A stretch of DNA of 64,000 nucleotides from Sphingomonadaceae bacterium (GCA_025359445.1 JANYGB010000038.1:27082-91081); one strand, 5' to 3'; counted from the first letter of the stretch, positions 18,324 through 29,011 are shown. Numbers and translations: made by a program. The notes: generated by a model from the sequence alone, not told the origin.

Positions 18324-20558
18324 ATGCGCAAATGGTTGCCGCGAGCCGGCTGGATGCTGCTCGTTCTGGTGTTGATAAGCGTCGCCGCGTTGGCGACATG
18401 GGAACCGTTCTTCGCCGAACAACCCGGTCCGCCGCCGCCATTACGCAAATACACCGCTGACATTACGCGCGACGAATTCGGGGTGCCGCATATTCATGGC
18501 AAAAGCGATGCCGATGTCGCCTTCGGGGTCGCTTACGCCCACGCCGAAGACGACTTCTCGACGCTGCAGGATGTCGTGGCGATGACGCGCGGGCGCTATG
18601 GCGCGATTGCCGGGCAAGACGGTGCAGGCGTCGATTTTGCGTATCACTGGCTGGGCGCGCGGGCGACCGCGCACAATCACTACGCCGAACTTCCCGCTGA
18701 CGTGCGCCAGGTGCTCGATGCCTATGCCAGCGGGCTGAACCGCTTTGCTGCGCAGCATCCGGGCGAGGTTAAGCTGGCGCGGCTGTTCCCGGTCAACGGC
18801 GAGGATATTGCGACTGGTTTCGCGCTGCGCCAGCCATTCTTCTTTGGGCTCGATCGCGTCCTCGGCCCGCTCGTCAAGGGCGAGCCGATGCTGCCCGAGC
18901 ATGGGCCGAGCCTGACTAGCAAGCCGCTGCCCGATGCAGCGCACGGCGGCGTTGACCAGTTGGTGCCGGAACCAGCCATGCCGTTGCCGCTGCCGATGGG
19001 CGCGGTGGCCGAAAGTTCGGGTTCGAACGCCTTCGCGATTAGTCCGCAACGCAGCGGCGACGGGGTGACGCGGCTGTTTTCCAACAGCCACCAGCCCTAT
19101 CGCGGCGGGGTCGCGTGGTATGAGCTGCAGATCGACAGCGACAGCGGGTGGCATTTTGCGGGTGCAACCTTCCCCGGCTCGCCATACCCGTTTCTTGGCC
19201 ACAACGAGAACCTGGGCTGGACCAACACCGTCAACCGCGCCGACTTGATCGATGTCTACAAGCTCAATCTGACCGCAGACGGCGAGCACTATGTCTGGTC
19301 GCCGCCAAAGGGCGCGTTGGAGGGCTTCATCCGAACCCCCGCTCTCACACACCGGACGGTGTGGCTGCCCGTGCGGATAGGACCCCTGGTATTGCCGGTG
19401 CCGCGCGTCATCTGGAATGCACCGAACTTCGGCCCGGTGATCAAGAACGTGAATGGTGCATTCGCCGTTCGCTACGCTGGAATCGACAATATTCAGAGTC
19501 TCGAACAATACTACCGTATTACGAAGGCGCAGGATTTTGCCCAGTGGCAGACGGCTATGGCACTGCAAGGCGTGCCCGCGACCAATTTCATCTATGCTGA
19601 CAAGGCCGGCAATATCGCCGACTGGTACAATGCTAAAATTCCCGATCGCAGGCCGGGCCCCGATTACCGCCACGTCATTGAACTGGTAGATGCCGATGCG
19701 GTCTGGGACAAGTCGATCCCGTTCGCCTCTTACCCGCACCTCATCAACCCGGCCTCAGGCTTCTTGTTCAACTCAAACAACACGCCCTTGGTCGCGGCTG
19801 GCCCGGGCAGCGAGCTTAATCCCGCGACGATCCCGGCGATCTGGGGGGTTGAGACCGACATGACCAATCGGGCGCGCCGCGCGGTCAAACTGCTGTCGGA
19901 GCCGGGCCCGATCACCCGCGACCGGCTCCTCGCGATCAAGTTCGACACCGGTTACGAACGCGCGGGATACGTGACGTTCATGCTCGACGGCATCGCCAAG
20001 CTTGACCTGCGCGGCGATCCGCAGCTGGCCAAGGCGCAGGCTTTGCTGGCAGGGTGGGATCTTAAGGCCGACGGCAAAGGTCCAGCCGATGCGCTGGCGG
20101 TGATGGTGCTCGAAGAGGGCATGGCGGCATCCTACAACCTGCGGCCGATGCACGATCTGCGGTTCGAATTGGCCAAAGCGGCGGCACATCTGGTCAAATA
20201 CTTCGGCCGGCTCGACCCGCCGCTTGGCGATGTGATCCGCATCCGCCAAGGGAAAGTCGATTTGCCCGATGACGGCGGCGGCGATACCTTGCGCGCGGCG
20301 ACTTCATGGAATGTCGATCCCGACGGGCGGCTCTCGATCAAGCATGGCGACAGCTTCGTCATGCTGATCGAATGGGGCAAGGACGGGCGGGTACATTCCG
20401 AATCGATCCAGCCGTATGGCGCCGCGACCACTCGCAAGAACGACCCGCATTATGCCGATCAGGCGGCGCTGTTTGTGGCGCACAAGTTCAAGCCGGTATG
20501 GTTCACCCGAGCCGAAGTGGCTGCGCATGCGGTTCATCGAGAAACGGTGTCGAATTGA
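18324..20558 (+). CDS. Penicillin acylase family protein (Ntn hydrolase)
   Basis: Periplasmic or secreted amide hydrolase of the penicillin/AHL acylase superfamily, about 744 residues. An N-terminal membrane segment or signal (WLPRAGWMLLVLVLISVAAL) is followed by the alpha chain with RDEFGVPHIHGKSDADVAFG and AHAEDDFSTLQ. The autoprocessing site is GSN: Ser234 in ESSGSNAFAIS would become the beta-chain N-terminal nucleophile. HNENLGWTNT matches the beta-chain substrate region. ATG 18324 is preferred to TTG 18318. Substrate (beta-lactam, homoserine lactone, other amide) cannot be told from the sequence. Confidence 0.9.
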   Translation: MRKWLPRAGWMLLVLVLISVAALATWEPFFAEQPGPPPPLRKYTADITRDEFGVPHIHGKSDADVAFGVAYAHAEDDFSTLQDVVAMTRGRYGAIAGQDGAGVDFAYHWLGARATAHNHYAELPADVRQVLDAYASGLNRFAAQHPGEVKLARLFPVNGEDIATGFALRQPFFFGLDRVLGPLVKGEPMLPEHGPSLTSKPLPDAAHGGVDQLVPEPAMPLPLPMGAVAESSGSNAFAISPQRSGDGVTRLFSNSHQPYRGGVAWYELQIDSDSGWHFAGATFPGSPYPFLGHNENLGWTNTVNRADLIDVYKLNLTADGEHYVWSPPKGALEGFIRTPALTHRTVWLPVRIGPLVLPVPRVIWNAPNFGPVIKNVNGAFAVRYAGIDNIQSLEQYYRITKAQDFAQWQTAMALQGVPATNFIYADKAGNIADWYNAKIPDRRPGPDYRHVIELVDADAVWDKSIPFASYPHLINPASGFLFNSNNTPLVAAGPGSELNPATIPAIWGVETDMTNRARRAVKLLSEPGPITRDRLLAIKFDTGYERAGYVTFMLDGIAKLDLRGDPQLAKAQALLAGWDLKADGKGPADALAVMVLEEGMAASYNLRPMHDLRFELAKAAAHLVKYFGRLDPPLGDVIRIRQGKVDLPDDGGGDTLRAATSWNVDPDGRLSIKHGDSFVMLIEWGKDGRVHSESIQPYGAATTRKNDPHYADQAALFVAHKFKPVWFTRAEVAAHAVHRETVSN

Positions 20559-20607
20559 GCGCCCGCCCCCGATAGTCACTGGAAATCAATTGAAGGATCA
20601 CAACCGG

Positions 20608-23508
20608 ATGCGCAAATTCGCCACCGCCTCACTGCTTGCCGTCGCTCTGTCCGCCTGCGCCACCGCTCCTGCAACGCAAGTTGCTTTGGCTACGCCCGCT
20701 GTTGCGCCCCTTGCGCCAAAAGTTGTCGCTCAGCCTGCGCCGCTTAGTCAGCTCGTCCAGACAGTCGATATTCCTTATGAGCGCTTTACCCTCGGCAACG
20801 GCCTGCAAGTCATCACCCACACCGATCGCAAAGCGCCGATCGTCGGGGTGACGATCTATTACCGGGTCGGCTCGAAGAGCGAACCCAAGGGCCGCACCGG
20901 CTTTGCCCACCTGTTCGAGCATCTGATGTTCGGCGGCAGCGAGAACGTTGCCAACTTCGATATCCCGCTCGAAGGCGCCGGATCGACCAGCACAAATGGT
21001 TCAACCTGGTATGACCGGACCAACTATGTTGAGACCGTGCCCACCGGCGCGGTCGACCTCGCGCTGTTCATGGAAAGCGACCGGATGGGCCATCTGCTCG
21101 GCGCGGTCAGCCAGGACAAACTCGATAAGCAGCGCGGCGTAGTCCAGAACGAAAAGCGCCAGGGCGACAACGAACCATACGGCCTCGTCGAATACGCGAT
21201 CGGCGAAGGGTTGTTCCCGGTTGGCCACCCATACCGCCACGCCACCATCGGCTCAATGAGCGATCTTAATGCCGCCAGCATCAAGGATGTGCGCGGCTGG
21301 TTCACCGGCAATTATGCGCCGAACAACGTAGTCCTCGTGCTGTCGGGCGATATCGACGCGGCGACGGCCAAGCCCATGGTCGAAAAATGGTTCGGCGCGA
21401 TCCCGCGCGGCCCAGAAGTGCGCAAGGTCGCCGCCGGGCCGGTCACGCTCGCCGCCGCGGTGCGCCGCGAAATGAAGGATCAAGTCCCTCAGACCAAGAT
21501 CTATCGCGTCTGGTCCGGCCCTGGCACCAACGACCCTGATGCAGCGACACTGGATCTTGGCATGCGCGTATTGGGCGGCCTCGCCAGTTCGCGGCTCGAC
21601 AACGATCTGGTCAAGGGCCGACAGCTCGCCACGTCGGTTTCGGCCAGCGTTCAGCAGTTCGAACAAGTCAGCTTCATCCAGATCGAGCTGGAGGTGAAGG
21701 ACGGCGTTGACGTGAAGCAGGCAGAGGCCGCGCTTGACGAAGACATTGCCAAGCTAATGGCTGAAGGGCCGACTGCTGACGAAATGCAGCGCGCCGCGAC
21801 CAGCGCGGTTTCGGGGCAAATCAATAGCCTCGAACAGGTTGGCGGATTTTCCGGCAAAGGCGCGCAGCTCGCCGAAGGGCTGCTCTATTCGGGCGATCCC
21901 GGGCAATACAAAAAGGACCTGGCGCGCATCGCCAACCTGACCGCGCCTGAAGTGCAGGGAGCGCTCGGCCGCTGGCTCTCGCGCCCGGTCTATGCACTGA
22001 CAGTCAGCCCCGGCGCCCGGACTGAAAAGGGCGAAGCTTTGGGCGGCTGGGGCGATGAAGCGGCCACCGCTCTGCCCCGCGCCGACACCAAGAAGGCCCC
22101 GCCCAAACTGGTCACCGGGCCCAAGCGGACTGCGCCGCCGGTCGCGCCGGTGGGTGATCTAGCGTTCCCGGCGATCGAGCGCGCCACGCTCTCGAACGGC
22201 ATTCCGGTAGTGCTGGCGCGGCGTACCGCCGTGCCGACGGTTCTGGTCAACCTGAGCTTCGACGCGGGCTTTTCCGCCGATGCGCAAGACAGCCCCGGTA
22301 CCCAGTCATTGATGATGGGGCTGCTCGATGAAGGCACGCAGAGCCTGAACGGAATCCAGATTGCCGAGCAGCAAGAGCGGCTTGGCGCGCGGCTCTCGGC
22401 CGCAGCCGGGCTCGACAGCTCGATGGTCCAGCTGAATGCACTTACCGCAAACCTCCAGCCATCGCTCGATTTGCTGGCCGAAGTGGTGCGCCGCCCTGCC
22501 TTCCGCACCGAAGATGTCGCGCGCGTCCGCGATCAGCAACTCGCCGATATCGCCCAATCGAATGCCAGCCCGCGTTCGCTGGCCACGCGCCTGCTAAATC
22601 CGCTCCTCTATGGGCCGAGCCACCCCTACGGACAGCCAGGTGATGGCCTCGGCGATGGCAAGTCGGTCGCCGCCCTCACCCCGGCCGCACTGCGCGAGGC
22701 ACATGACAAGTGGCTGCGGCCCGACAGCATGACCATCACCGTGGTTGGTGACATTTCGATGGAGCAGCTGAGGCCCATGCTGGAGGCAAGCTTCGGCGAT
22801 TGGCGCGCGCCGGCCACCGCGAAACCGGTCAAGCACCTCGATACCGCAATCCCAGCGCCAAAACCCCGCATCGTTCTGATCGACCGGCCCAATTCGCCGC
22901 AATCGGTGATCGTCGCAGGCCGGGTGCTCCCGCTCACCGGGCGCAACCAGGACCAGGAAGCGCTCAATCTGGCCAACGAAGTGCTCGGCAACGGCTTCCT
23001 CAGCCGCCTCAACATGGACCTGCGCGAAGACAAGGGTTGGTCTTACGGTGTGCGTAGCGCGGTGGCCAGCCCCAAGGGACCGCGCACATTGGTGCTGATC
23101 GCGCCAGTCCAAGCCGATCGCACCAGCGATTCGATTGCGCTGCTGCTGGCTGACATGCAGCTGTTCCCGGCCAAACGCGGGGTCGAACCAGTCGAATTGG
23201 CCCGGGTCACCGACGGCAACATCCGCGGCCTGCCCAACAAGTTCGAGACCAATGGCCAGGTACTCGGCGCGATCCTCTCGAACGAGCTGCTCGGGCGGCC
23301 GGACGATTACTATGCCACGCTGGCAACCCGGTATCGCGGCATCGATGCCACCGCGATAAACGCTGCGGCGGGGACTTATCTGCAACCAGCCGGCCTTGTC
23401 TTCATCGTGGTCGGCGACCGCAAGGTGGTCGAGCCGCAACTCAGAAAACTGGGCCTGCCAATCGAGATCGCGAGCCCCGTTGACAGCGCCGCGCCAACCA
23501 GCGAGTGA
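20608..23508 (+). CDS. M16 family zinc peptidase, two-domain lipoprotein
   Basis: Pitrilysin/insulinase-like metallopeptidase of 966 residues in the cell envelope. A lipoprotein signal with ALSAC near residue 16 gives membrane anchoring. The first M16 domain has the inverted zinc motif HLFEH at 101-105 and Glu182 as the third ligand. The second M16 unit, from about residue 520, lacks HxxEH and is presumably structural, as in other fused M16 proteins. The frame extends upstream into the acylase gene, but the lipoprotein start at 20608, 49 bases after that gene, is the sensible one. Confidence 0.92.
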   Translation: MRKFATASLLAVALSACATAPATQVALATPAVAPLAPKVVAQPAPLSQLVQTVDIPYERFTLGNGLQVITHTDRKAPIVGVTIYYRVGSKSEPKGRTGFAHLFEHLMFGGSENVANFDIPLEGAGSTSTNGSTWYDRTNYVETVPTGAVDLALFMESDRMGHLLGAVSQDKLDKQRGVVQNEKRQGDNEPYGLVEYAIGEGLFPVGHPYRHATIGSMSDLNAASIKDVRGWFTGNYAPNNVVLVLSGDIDAATAKPMVEKWFGAIPRGPEVRKVAAGPVTLAAAVRREMKDQVPQTKIYRVWSGPGTNDPDAATLDLGMRVLGGLASSRLDNDLVKGRQLATSVSASVQQFEQVSFIQIELEVKDGVDVKQAEAALDEDIAKLMAEGPTADEMQRAATSAVSGQINSLEQVGGFSGKGAQLAEGLLYSGDPGQYKKDLARIANLTAPEVQGALGRWLSRPVYALTVSPGARTEKGEALGGWGDEAATALPRADTKKAPPKLVTGPKRTAPPVAPVGDLAFPAIERATLSNGIPVVLARRTAVPTVLVNLSFDAGFSADAQDSPGTQSLMMGLLDEGTQSLNGIQIAEQQERLGARLSAAAGLDSSMVQLNALTANLQPSLDLLAEVVRRPAFRTEDVARVRDQQLADIAQSNASPRSLATRLLNPLLYGPSHPYGQPGDGLGDGKSVAALTPAALREAHDKWLRPDSMTITVVGDISMEQLRPMLEASFGDWRAPATAKPVKHLDTAIPAPKPRIVLIDRPNSPQSVIVAGRVLPLTGRNQDQEALNLANEVLGNGFLSRLNMDLREDKGWSYGVRSAVASPKGPRTLVLIAPVQADRTSDSIALLLADMQLFPAKRGVEPVELARVTDGNIRGLPNKFETNGQVLGAILSNELLGRPDDYYATLATRYRGIDATAINAAAGTYLQPAGLVFIVVGDRKVVEPQLRKLGLPIEIASPVDSAAPTSE

Positions 23509-23543
23509 AGGCCACTATTTACGTCGATGTAAGGAGAGAGAGA

Positions 23544-23843
23544 ATGTCTGTAGCCGGTACTTATGAGTGCATCACCAAGACTCCGATGGGCGACCAGAAG
23601 AGCGACGTAACGATCAGCGTCGACGGCGACACCTTCACCGGCAGCAACGTCGGCGCGATGGGCTCGATGGACCTCGAGGACGGCAAGGTCGACGGCAACA
23701 AGCTGACCTGGTCGATGAAGATGACCGTGCCGATGCCGATGACGCTCGAAGGCGAAGCCACCGTCGATGGCGACACGCTAACCGGCTCGGTCAAGGCTGG
23801 CGCGTTCGGGACCTTTCCGATGAACGGCACCCGCAAGGGGTGA
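23544..23843 (+). CDS. Small protein of unknown function
   Basis: 99 residues from ATG 23544, preceded by AAGGAGAG, so translation is well supported. No signal peptide or membrane helix. The sequence is a series of short Gly/Asp-rich beta repeats of the form VDGDTFTGS, LEDGKVDGNKLTWSM, VDGDTLTGSV, suggesting a small beta-barrel or half lipocalin-like sheet. A strong terminator follows, so it may be a separate or terminal cistron after the M16 gene. Function is not recognised. Confidence 0.75.
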   Translation: MSVAGTYECITKTPMGDQKSDVTISVDGDTFTGSNVGAMGSMDLEDGKVDGNKLTWSMKMTVPMPMTLEGEATVDGDTLTGSVKAGAFGTFPMNGTRKG

Positions 23844-23863
23844 TTCTGCGCCTCAGTGCGATG

Positions 23864-23901
23864 CAAAAAGGGCGTCGGAGCATTGCTTCGGCGCCCTTTT
23901 G
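23864..23901. terminator. Bidirectional rho-independent terminator
   Basis: Left arm CAAAAAGGGCGTCGGAG (23864-23880), loop CATTG, right arm CTTCGGCGCCCTTTTG (23886-23901). A/T-rich ends on both sides suit the convergent 99-residue gene and gatB. Confidence 0.9.
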
Positions 23902-23920
23902 CATGGTTCGTATGCTCGGC

Positions 23921-25417
23921 TTAGGCGAGCTTGGCCCTGATCACTTCGTTGACCAGCCCTGGATTGCCCTTGCCCTGCATGGCCTTCATCGTCTGCCCGA
24001 CGAAGAACCCGAACAGCGCTTCCTTTCCGTCCTTGTATTGCTGGACCTTGTCCGCGTTGGCGGCGAGGACGGCGTCGACGGCGGCTTCGATTGCGCCGGT
24101 GTCGCTGGTCTGGGTCAGGCCTTCGCGCGTCACGATGGCGGCGGCACCGTCTCCGCTTTCGAGCATCAGTTCGAGCACCTGTTTGGCGGCTGAACCCGAG
24201 ATTGTGCCGCTAGCAACGAGCCCGAGCAGCTCCGCACCGCTGTCAGGCGTAACCGGCGACGAGGCGAGGTCGGTGCCAAGCTTGTTGAGCGCGCCAAACA
24301 GCTCGCTGGTCAGCCAATTGCTCGCCTGCTTGGCGACTTCCGCCTCACCCTTGCCAGCATTGGCGGCGGTGGCCATCACCAGCCGCTCAAACCACCGCGC
24401 GGTTTCGACGTCCGAGGTCAGCACCCGCGCGTTGTAGGCCGACAACCCCAGCGCGCCTTCGTAGCGCGCGCGCTTGGCGTCGGGCAGTTCGGGCAGGCTC
24501 GCCTCGCATTCGTCCAGAAACGCCTGGTCGAGCTCGAGCGGAAGCAGGTCGGGATCGGGGAAATAGCGGTAATCGTGCGCGTCTTCCTTGCTGCGCATCG
24601 AACGGGTCTCGTTGCGGTCAGGATCGTAAAGCCGGGTTTCCTGTACGATCCGCCCGCCGTCCTCGATCACATCGACCTGACGGCGCGCCTCGGCTTCAAC
24701 CACCGCCATCACGAAGCGCACAGAATTGACGTTCTTGGTCTCGGTCCGCGTGCCGAATTCATCGCCGGGTTTGCGCACCGAAACATTGACGTCGGCGCGC
24801 ATCGAGCCCTGGTCCATGTTGCCATCGCATGATCCGACATAGCGCAGAATCTGGCGCAACTTGGTCAGGTACGCCCCGGCCTCGGCGGGCGAGCGCATGT
24901 CAGGCCGGCTGACGATTTCCATCAATGCCACACCCGAACGGTTGAGATCGACGTAGGACATGGTCGGATGCTGATCATGCATCAGCTTGCCCGCGTCCTG
25001 CTCGACGTGGATCCGTTCGATCCCGATGGTCTTGGTGCTGGTCTCGGGCGACTTTTCGTCAAGCACCACATCGATCTCGCCCTCACCCACGATCGGGAAG
25101 TACAGCTGGCTGATCTGGTAACCCTGCGGCAGATCGGCGTAGAAGTAGTTCTTGCGGTCGAACCGGCTCCACGAATTGATCTTGGCATTCAGCGCCATGC
25201 CGGTGCGCACCGCCTGGCGGATGCACTCGCGGTTGGGCACCGGCAGCATCCCCGGCATTGCAGCGTCGACCAGGCTGACCTGGCTGTTGGGCGCAGCCCC
25301 GAACGCCGTCGCCGCGCCCGAAAACAGCTTGGACTGCGAAGTGACCTGCGCGTGGACTTCGAGGCCGATCACGACCTCCCATTCGCCGGTTGCGCCGTAG
25401 ATGCGATAGTTTTCCAT
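23921..25417 (-). CDS. gatB: Asp-tRNA(Asn)/Glu-tRNA(Gln) amidotransferase subunit B
   Basis: Subunit of GatCAB, which converts misacylated Glu-tRNA(Gln) or Asp-tRNA(Asn) to the correct aminoacyl-tRNA. 498 residues: GatB catalytic domain with [10 protein letters not shown] and [19 protein letters not shown], then the C-terminal YqeY-like tRNA-binding tail. Start [13 protein letters not shown] at 25417. It is separated from gatA by the PhyH-type dioxygenase gene, instead of following it directly. Confidence 0.97.
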   Translation of the reverse strand: MENYRIYGATGEWEVVIGLEVHAQVTSQSKLFSGAATAFGAAPNSQVSLVDAAMPGMLPVPNRECIRQAVRTGMALNAKINSWSRFDRKNYFYADLPQGYQISQLYFPIVGEGEIDVVLDEKSPETSTKTIGIERIHVEQDAGKLMHDQHPTMSYVDLNRSGVALMEIVSRPDMRSPAEAGAYLTKLRQILRYVGSCDGNMDQGSMRADVNVSVRKPGDEFGTRTETKNVNSVRFVMAVVEAEARRQVDVIEDGGRIVQETRLYDPDRNETRSMRSKEDAHDYRYFPDPDLLPLELDQAFLDECEASLPELPDAKRARYEGALGLSAYNARVLTSDVETARWFERLVMATAANAGKGEAEVAKQASNWLTSELFGALNKLGTDLASSPVTPDSGAELLGLVASGTISGSAAKQVLELMLESGDGAAAIVTREGLTQTSDTGAIEAAVDAVLAANADKVQQYKDGKEALFGFFVGQTMKAMQGKGNPGLVNEVIRAKLA

Positions 25418-25463
25418 AGGTTTGTCCGTTAGGGCGCATTGGGCCCTGTGAAAAGGAGGCGGT

Positions 25464-26246
25464 TTACTTGCGGTCAAACAACGCCGACCGCCCCAGCCGC
25501 ACCGCCTCGTCAAGCCACGGCAGCCGCACCGCGACCACTTCCTTGAGCCTAGCAAAACGGCCGTAGAACTTGTTGCCCGAAAGCGTCAGCGGGCGTGCCA
25601 GTTCACGTGCGGCATCGTAGCCGTCGAGCCAGGCGGGTGGGGTCCAGACGAAGGCCGCCATCGGGCGCGGCGTTGCGCTGCGATTGGGCGTGCCGCGATG
25701 CCACAGGTTGGAAGGGCGGATCAGCACATCGCCGGGGGCCAACGCGGGACGGATGGCCTGCGCGGCGCGGCCCATGCGGCGGAATTGCCAGTAAGACAGC
25801 GCGCTGCGATGGCTACCCGGCACCAGCGCGGTTGCACCGTTGCTCGCGTCAGTCGCGGTCAGACACAGATTGACGATCATGCTGCGCCGCGCGAACGCGC
25901 CGTCGATGTGGTAGTTCTGATGGCTGCTGCCCGGCAGGTTGAGATTGCCTGCCGCTTGCGCCAAGGCCAGCGGTTCTCCCGCCAGTTGCTCCAGCAGCGC
26001 AGGAATGCCCGCCACTTCGACCCGCGAAAGCAGTTCGCGGCCGCCCGGCCCCATGCTAAAATTGAGATGCCCGGCGAGGGTTCCTGGCAGAACCTCATGC
26101 CGCGCTGCCATCTTGGCATATTCATCCCGCGCGTCCTGCCCGAAGCTTTCGCAGACAGCGGGGTCGATCGCTCCGCGCAGCACAAGATAACCTTGCGCGC
26201 CGTAATCCTCCGCGCGCGGATCGGGCTGCGGAGCGTTTACCACCAC
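25464..26246 (-). CDS. Phytanoyl-CoA dioxygenase (PhyH) family protein in the gat operon
   Basis: Probable Fe(II)/2-oxoglutarate-dependent oxygenase, about 260 residues. Metal and cosubstrate motifs: HIDG (HxD) in [10 protein letters not shown], the distal His in [11 protein letters not shown] with an Arg four residues on. N-terminal [11 protein letters not shown] is typical of PhyH proteins. The most likely start is one of two GTG codons (26246 or 26243) that overlap the last codons of gatA, so translation is probably coupled; the longer frame is antisense-like. It lies between gatA and gatB; its substrate is unknown. A role in tRNA or translation is not shown. Confidence 0.82.
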   Translation of the reverse strand: MVVNAPQPDPRAEDYGAQGYLVLRGAIDPAVCESFGQDARDEYAKMAARHEVLPGTLAGHLNFSMGPGGRELLSRVEVAGIPALLEQLAGEPLALAQAAGNLNLPGSSHQNYHIDGAFARRSMIVNLCLTATDASNGATALVPGSHRSALSYWQFRRMGRAAQAIRPALAPGDVLIRPSNLWHRGTPNRSATPRPMAAFVWTPPAWLDGYDAARELARPLTLSGNKFYGRFARLKEVVAVRLPWLDEAVRLGRSALFDRK

Positions 26247-27724
26247 CGTTCGGGTCGGGCGACAAACCCGGCACGCGCCTCGATCGCCAGCCCGGCATTG
26301 AGCACGCCCTGCTCGTCGAACGGACGACCGATGATCTGCAAGCCGAGCGGCAAGCCTTCGCGGTTGAGCCCTGCTGGCACCGACATCGCCGGCAGTCCGG
26401 CGAGGCTGGCGGGCACCGCGAAGACGTCGTTCAGGTACATCGCCAGTGGGTCGTCGCTTTTTTCGCCGAGCCCGAACGCGGCGGTCGGCGCGGTCGGCGC
26501 GAGGATCACGTCGCACTTGGTGAAGGCTTCGGCAAAATCACGGCTGATCAGCGTGCGGACCTTTTGCGCCTGGGTGTAATAGGCATCGTAGAACCCAGCC
26601 GAGAGCACATAGGTGCCGATCAGGATGCGGCGTTTGACTTCGGGACCGAAGCCTGCGGCGCGGGTCGCGGCGTACATGTCCTGCAAACCAGCGCCATCGG
26701 GCAGTTCGCGTAGGCCGTAACGCACGCCGTCATAGCGAGCAAGGTTCGATGACGCTTCGGCCGGGGCGATGATGTAATAGGCCGGCAGCGCATATTTGGT
26801 GTGCGGCAGGCTGATCTCGACGATTTCGGCGCCAGCATCCTTGAGCCAGGCAATGCCTTGGTCCCAGCTGGCCGCGACATCGGGGTCCATGCCATCCATG
26901 CGATATTCGATCGGCACGCCGACTTTTTTGCCCCGCAGATCAGCGTTCAGCCCCGCTTCCCAACGCGGCACCGCCATGTCGAGACTTGTCGCATCCTTCG
27001 GATCGAACCCGGCCATCGCTTCGAGCATGATCGCGCAATCGCCCACATCGCGCGCCATTGGCCCGGCCTGATCGAGTGAAGAGGCGAAGGCGACGATGCC
27101 CCACCGGCTGCAGCGGCCGTAAGTCGGCTTGATCCCGGAAATGCCGGTGAAGGCCGCGGGCTGGCGGATCGAACCGCCAGTGTCAGTGCCGGTTGCGGCA
27201 GGTGCGAGCCGGGCCGAGACTGCCGTTGAACTGCCGCCCGACGATCCGCCCGGAGCCATCGCAGCATTGCCACCATCCTTGCGCCGCCACGGCGAAATCA
27301 CATTGCCGAAATAGCTGGTCTCGTTGGATGAGCCCATCGCAAATTGATCAAGGTTTAGCTTGCCCAGCATCCCCGCGCCCGCATCCCACAACTTTTGCGA
27401 AACAGCGCTTTCGTATTCGGGAATGAACCCTTCGAGCATGTGGCTCGCAGCGGTGGTCTGGACGCCCTTGGTGGCGAACAGATCCTTCATCCCGATCGGA
27501 ACCCCTCCCATTAGCCCCAGCGCTTCACCCTTGATGCGGCGCGCATCGGTGGATTTAGCGGCGGCGATAGCCAATTCGGGCGTGGTCACGATAAAGGCAT
27601 TGAGCGCACCGGCGGCGGCGACGTTGGCATTAAATGCCTCGGCCACTTCGAGCGCTGAGAAGGTGCCCTGGGCCACTCCGTCGCGGATCGCGGCGACGCC
27701 CAGATCGGTCAAGTCCGCCATCAT
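26237..27724 (-). CDS. gatA: Asp-tRNA(Asn)/Glu-tRNA(Gln) amidotransferase subunit A
   Basis: Glutaminase subunit of GatCAB, supplying ammonia. 495 residues of the amidase-signature family with the full triad: Lys80 in [11 protein letters not shown], cis-Ser161 in PGGSSGGSS, nucleophile Ser185 in [10 protein letters not shown]. The ATG overlaps the gatC stop (27721-27724). The 3' end overlaps the start of the PhyH-type gene. Confidence 0.97.
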   Translation of the reverse strand: MMADLTDLGVAAIRDGVAQGTFSALEVAEAFNANVAAAGALNAFIVTTPELAIAAAKSTDARRIKGEALGLMGGVPIGMKDLFATKGVQTTAASHMLEGFIPEYESAVSQKLWDAGAGMLGKLNLDQFAMGSSNETSYFGNVISPWRRKDGGNAAMAPGGSSGGSSTAVSARLAPAATGTDTGGSIRQPAAFTGISGIKPTYGRCSRWGIVAFASSLDQAGPMARDVGDCAIMLEAMAGFDPKDATSLDMAVPRWEAGLNADLRGKKVGVPIEYRMDGMDPDVAASWDQGIAWLKDAGAEIVEISLPHTKYALPAYYIIAPAEASSNLARYDGVRYGLRELPDGAGLQDMYAATRAAGFGPEVKRRILIGTYVLSAGFYDAYYTQAQKVRTLISRDFAEAFTKCDVILAPTAPTAAFGLGEKSDDPLAMYLNDVFAVPASLAGLPAMSVPAGLNREGLPLGLQIIGRPFDEQGVLNAGLAIEARAGFVARPERWW

Positions 27725-28023
27725 TCGATCACCTTGGGCACGCCGTAGAACCCGTCCAATGCGGCGGGGGCATTGGCCAGTACCGCATCGCGCTTGCCGC
27801 CGCCGGTCAGCGGATCGGGATCGATCACGTCGGCGCGCAACCGCAAATGGTTCTCGATCACCGCGGTCATCGGCTCGACCCCGCTGACGTCAACTTCGGC
27901 CAACTGCTCGACCCAGGCGAGAATTCCGTTGAGTTCGGGAACCATTGCCCCGAGCTCGGCCTCGCTCACCTTGATGCGGGCCAGCGCGGCGATTTTGGCC
28001 ACGGTGGCGGTATCAACCGACAT
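27721..28023 (-). CDS. gatC: Asp-tRNA(Asn)/Glu-tRNA(Gln) amidotransferase subunit C
   Basis: Small 100-residue subunit that stabilises GatA on GatB. Recognised by [36 protein letters not shown] and LRADV. The stop overlaps gatA. It begins 24 bases after the FKBP gene, so the order FKBP-gatC-gatA-PhyH-gatB may be one operon. Confidence 0.95.
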   Translation of the reverse strand: MSVDTATVAKIAALARIKVSEAELGAMVPELNGILAWVEQLAEVDVSGVEPMTAVIENHLRLRADVIDPDPLTGGGKRDAVLANAPAALDGFYGVPKVIE

Positions 28024-28047
28024 TGCGTTGTATCACCTTAAGTTGAG

Positions 28048-28671
28048 TTACTTCTTTTTTGGCTCAGGCGGCGTTTCGCTCGATGGTTTGCCCGGCTGAC
28101 TTGCGCCAGCGGCACCCTCGGCACCCGCACCCGGCGTCTGCTGCAACATCGCCTGCGCCTGCTGCGCCCGCTGCTGAGCTTCAGCGCGCGGCATTATGCC
28201 CATGACTTCAATTTCAAAGTCCAGGTCACTGTTGGCGGGGATATCGATTTCTCCGGTCTGGGGATTGCGCTTATCCTCTGCCCCGTATGCTTTCGCAGCA
28301 GGAATATGGAGCCGATATTTGCCGCCTTGCTGTACTTTCGACAGGCCTTCAGCAAATCCAGGGATCGTCCCATCAAGTTGGAACGGCACACCGTCGGGCA
28401 GGATACCCGGGATGGGAAATACGGGCTCGTTAGGCGAGCGATCAAACTCCTTGCCGTTGGCCAGTTTGCCAACGTATTTGACGAAAACCAGATCGTCCTT
28501 GGTTGGGGTCCTGCCGCTGCCTGCGCGAACGGTTGTAACATCGACGCTTTTGGGCAGGCTGGCCCAGACCAGACCGGCTGAGCACAGGGCCACAAACAGC
28601 ACCCCCAGCCACAACTTGGTCAGCACACCTTTGGCGACGGGCTGCAATGGTACGCGGGTAATCTCGGTCAT
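28048..28671 (-). CDS. FKBP-type peptidyl-prolyl isomerase, membrane-anchored
   Basis: Proline isomerase, 207 residues. One N-terminal membrane helix (VLTKLWLGVLFVALCSAGLVWA, roughly residues 15-36) places the FKBP domain in the periplasm. The domain is complete: VKYVGKLANGKEFDRS, FQLDGTIPGFAEGLSKVQQGGK, HIPAAKAYGAED, LDFEIEVMGI. The tail is Gln/Pro-rich and ends in KKK. Start ATG 28671; the frame from 28755 runs through the rpsU terminator and is not used. Confidence 0.92.
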   Translation of the reverse strand: MTEITRVPLQPVAKGVLTKLWLGVLFVALCSAGLVWASLPKSVDVTTVRAGSGRTPTKDDLVFVKYVGKLANGKEFDRSPNEPVFPIPGILPDGVPFQLDGTIPGFAEGLSKVQQGGKYRLHIPAAKAYGAEDKRNPQTGEIDIPANSDLDFEIEVMGIMPRAEAQQRAQQAQAMLQQTPGAGAEGAAGASQPGKPSSETPPEPKKK

Positions 28672-28714
28672 GGGGGTATCCCTGTCTGGTCGATGTAGCT
28701 TGCGGCCAAGAATG

Positions 28715-28742
28715 CAAAAGGGCGCGGAATTGACCGCGCCCT
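28715..28742 (-). terminator. Rho-independent terminator of rpsU
   Basis: Stem AGGGCGCGG (28719-28727) / CCGCGCCCT (28734-28742), loop AATTGA. On the minus strand the stem is followed by TTTTGC, so it ends rpsU transcripts before the FKBP gene. Confidence 0.85.
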
Positions 28743-28781
28743 CATGGCCTAACACGCGCCGCCGTTCAAGCGGCGTTAGAC

Positions 28782-28988
28782 CTACTTGATCCCGTCGCGT
28801 TCCATCCGCTTGCGCTCCATCTTGCGGGCGCGGCGTACGGCAGCGGCCTTTTCGCGGGCACGCTTTTCCGACGGCTTTTCATAGTGACGGCGCAATTTCA
28901 TTTCGCGATAGACGCCTTCGCGCTGCAGCTTTTTCTTAAGCGCGCGCAGGGCTTGCTCGACATTGTTATCGCGGACGAGAATTTGCAT
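28782..28988 (-). CDS. rpsU: 30S ribosomal protein S21
   Basis: Small ribosomal subunit protein of 68 residues, typical length for Alphaproteobacteria. N-terminus [20 protein letters not shown], with a highly basic middle and tail ([15 protein letters not shown]). It is a monocistronic unit with a hairpin upstream at about 29012-29045 and a terminator downstream. Confidence 0.97.
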   Translation of the reverse strand: MQILVRDNNVEQALRALKKKLQREGVYREMKLRRHYEKPSEKRAREKAAAVRRARKMERKRMERDGIK

Positions 28989-29011
28989 AAACCGAACTAC
29001 CTCAATCCAAA

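Noticed and set aside
23544..23843. Possible signal or outer-membrane role for the 99-residue protein
   Set aside because: No signal peptide or membrane segment; left as unknown.
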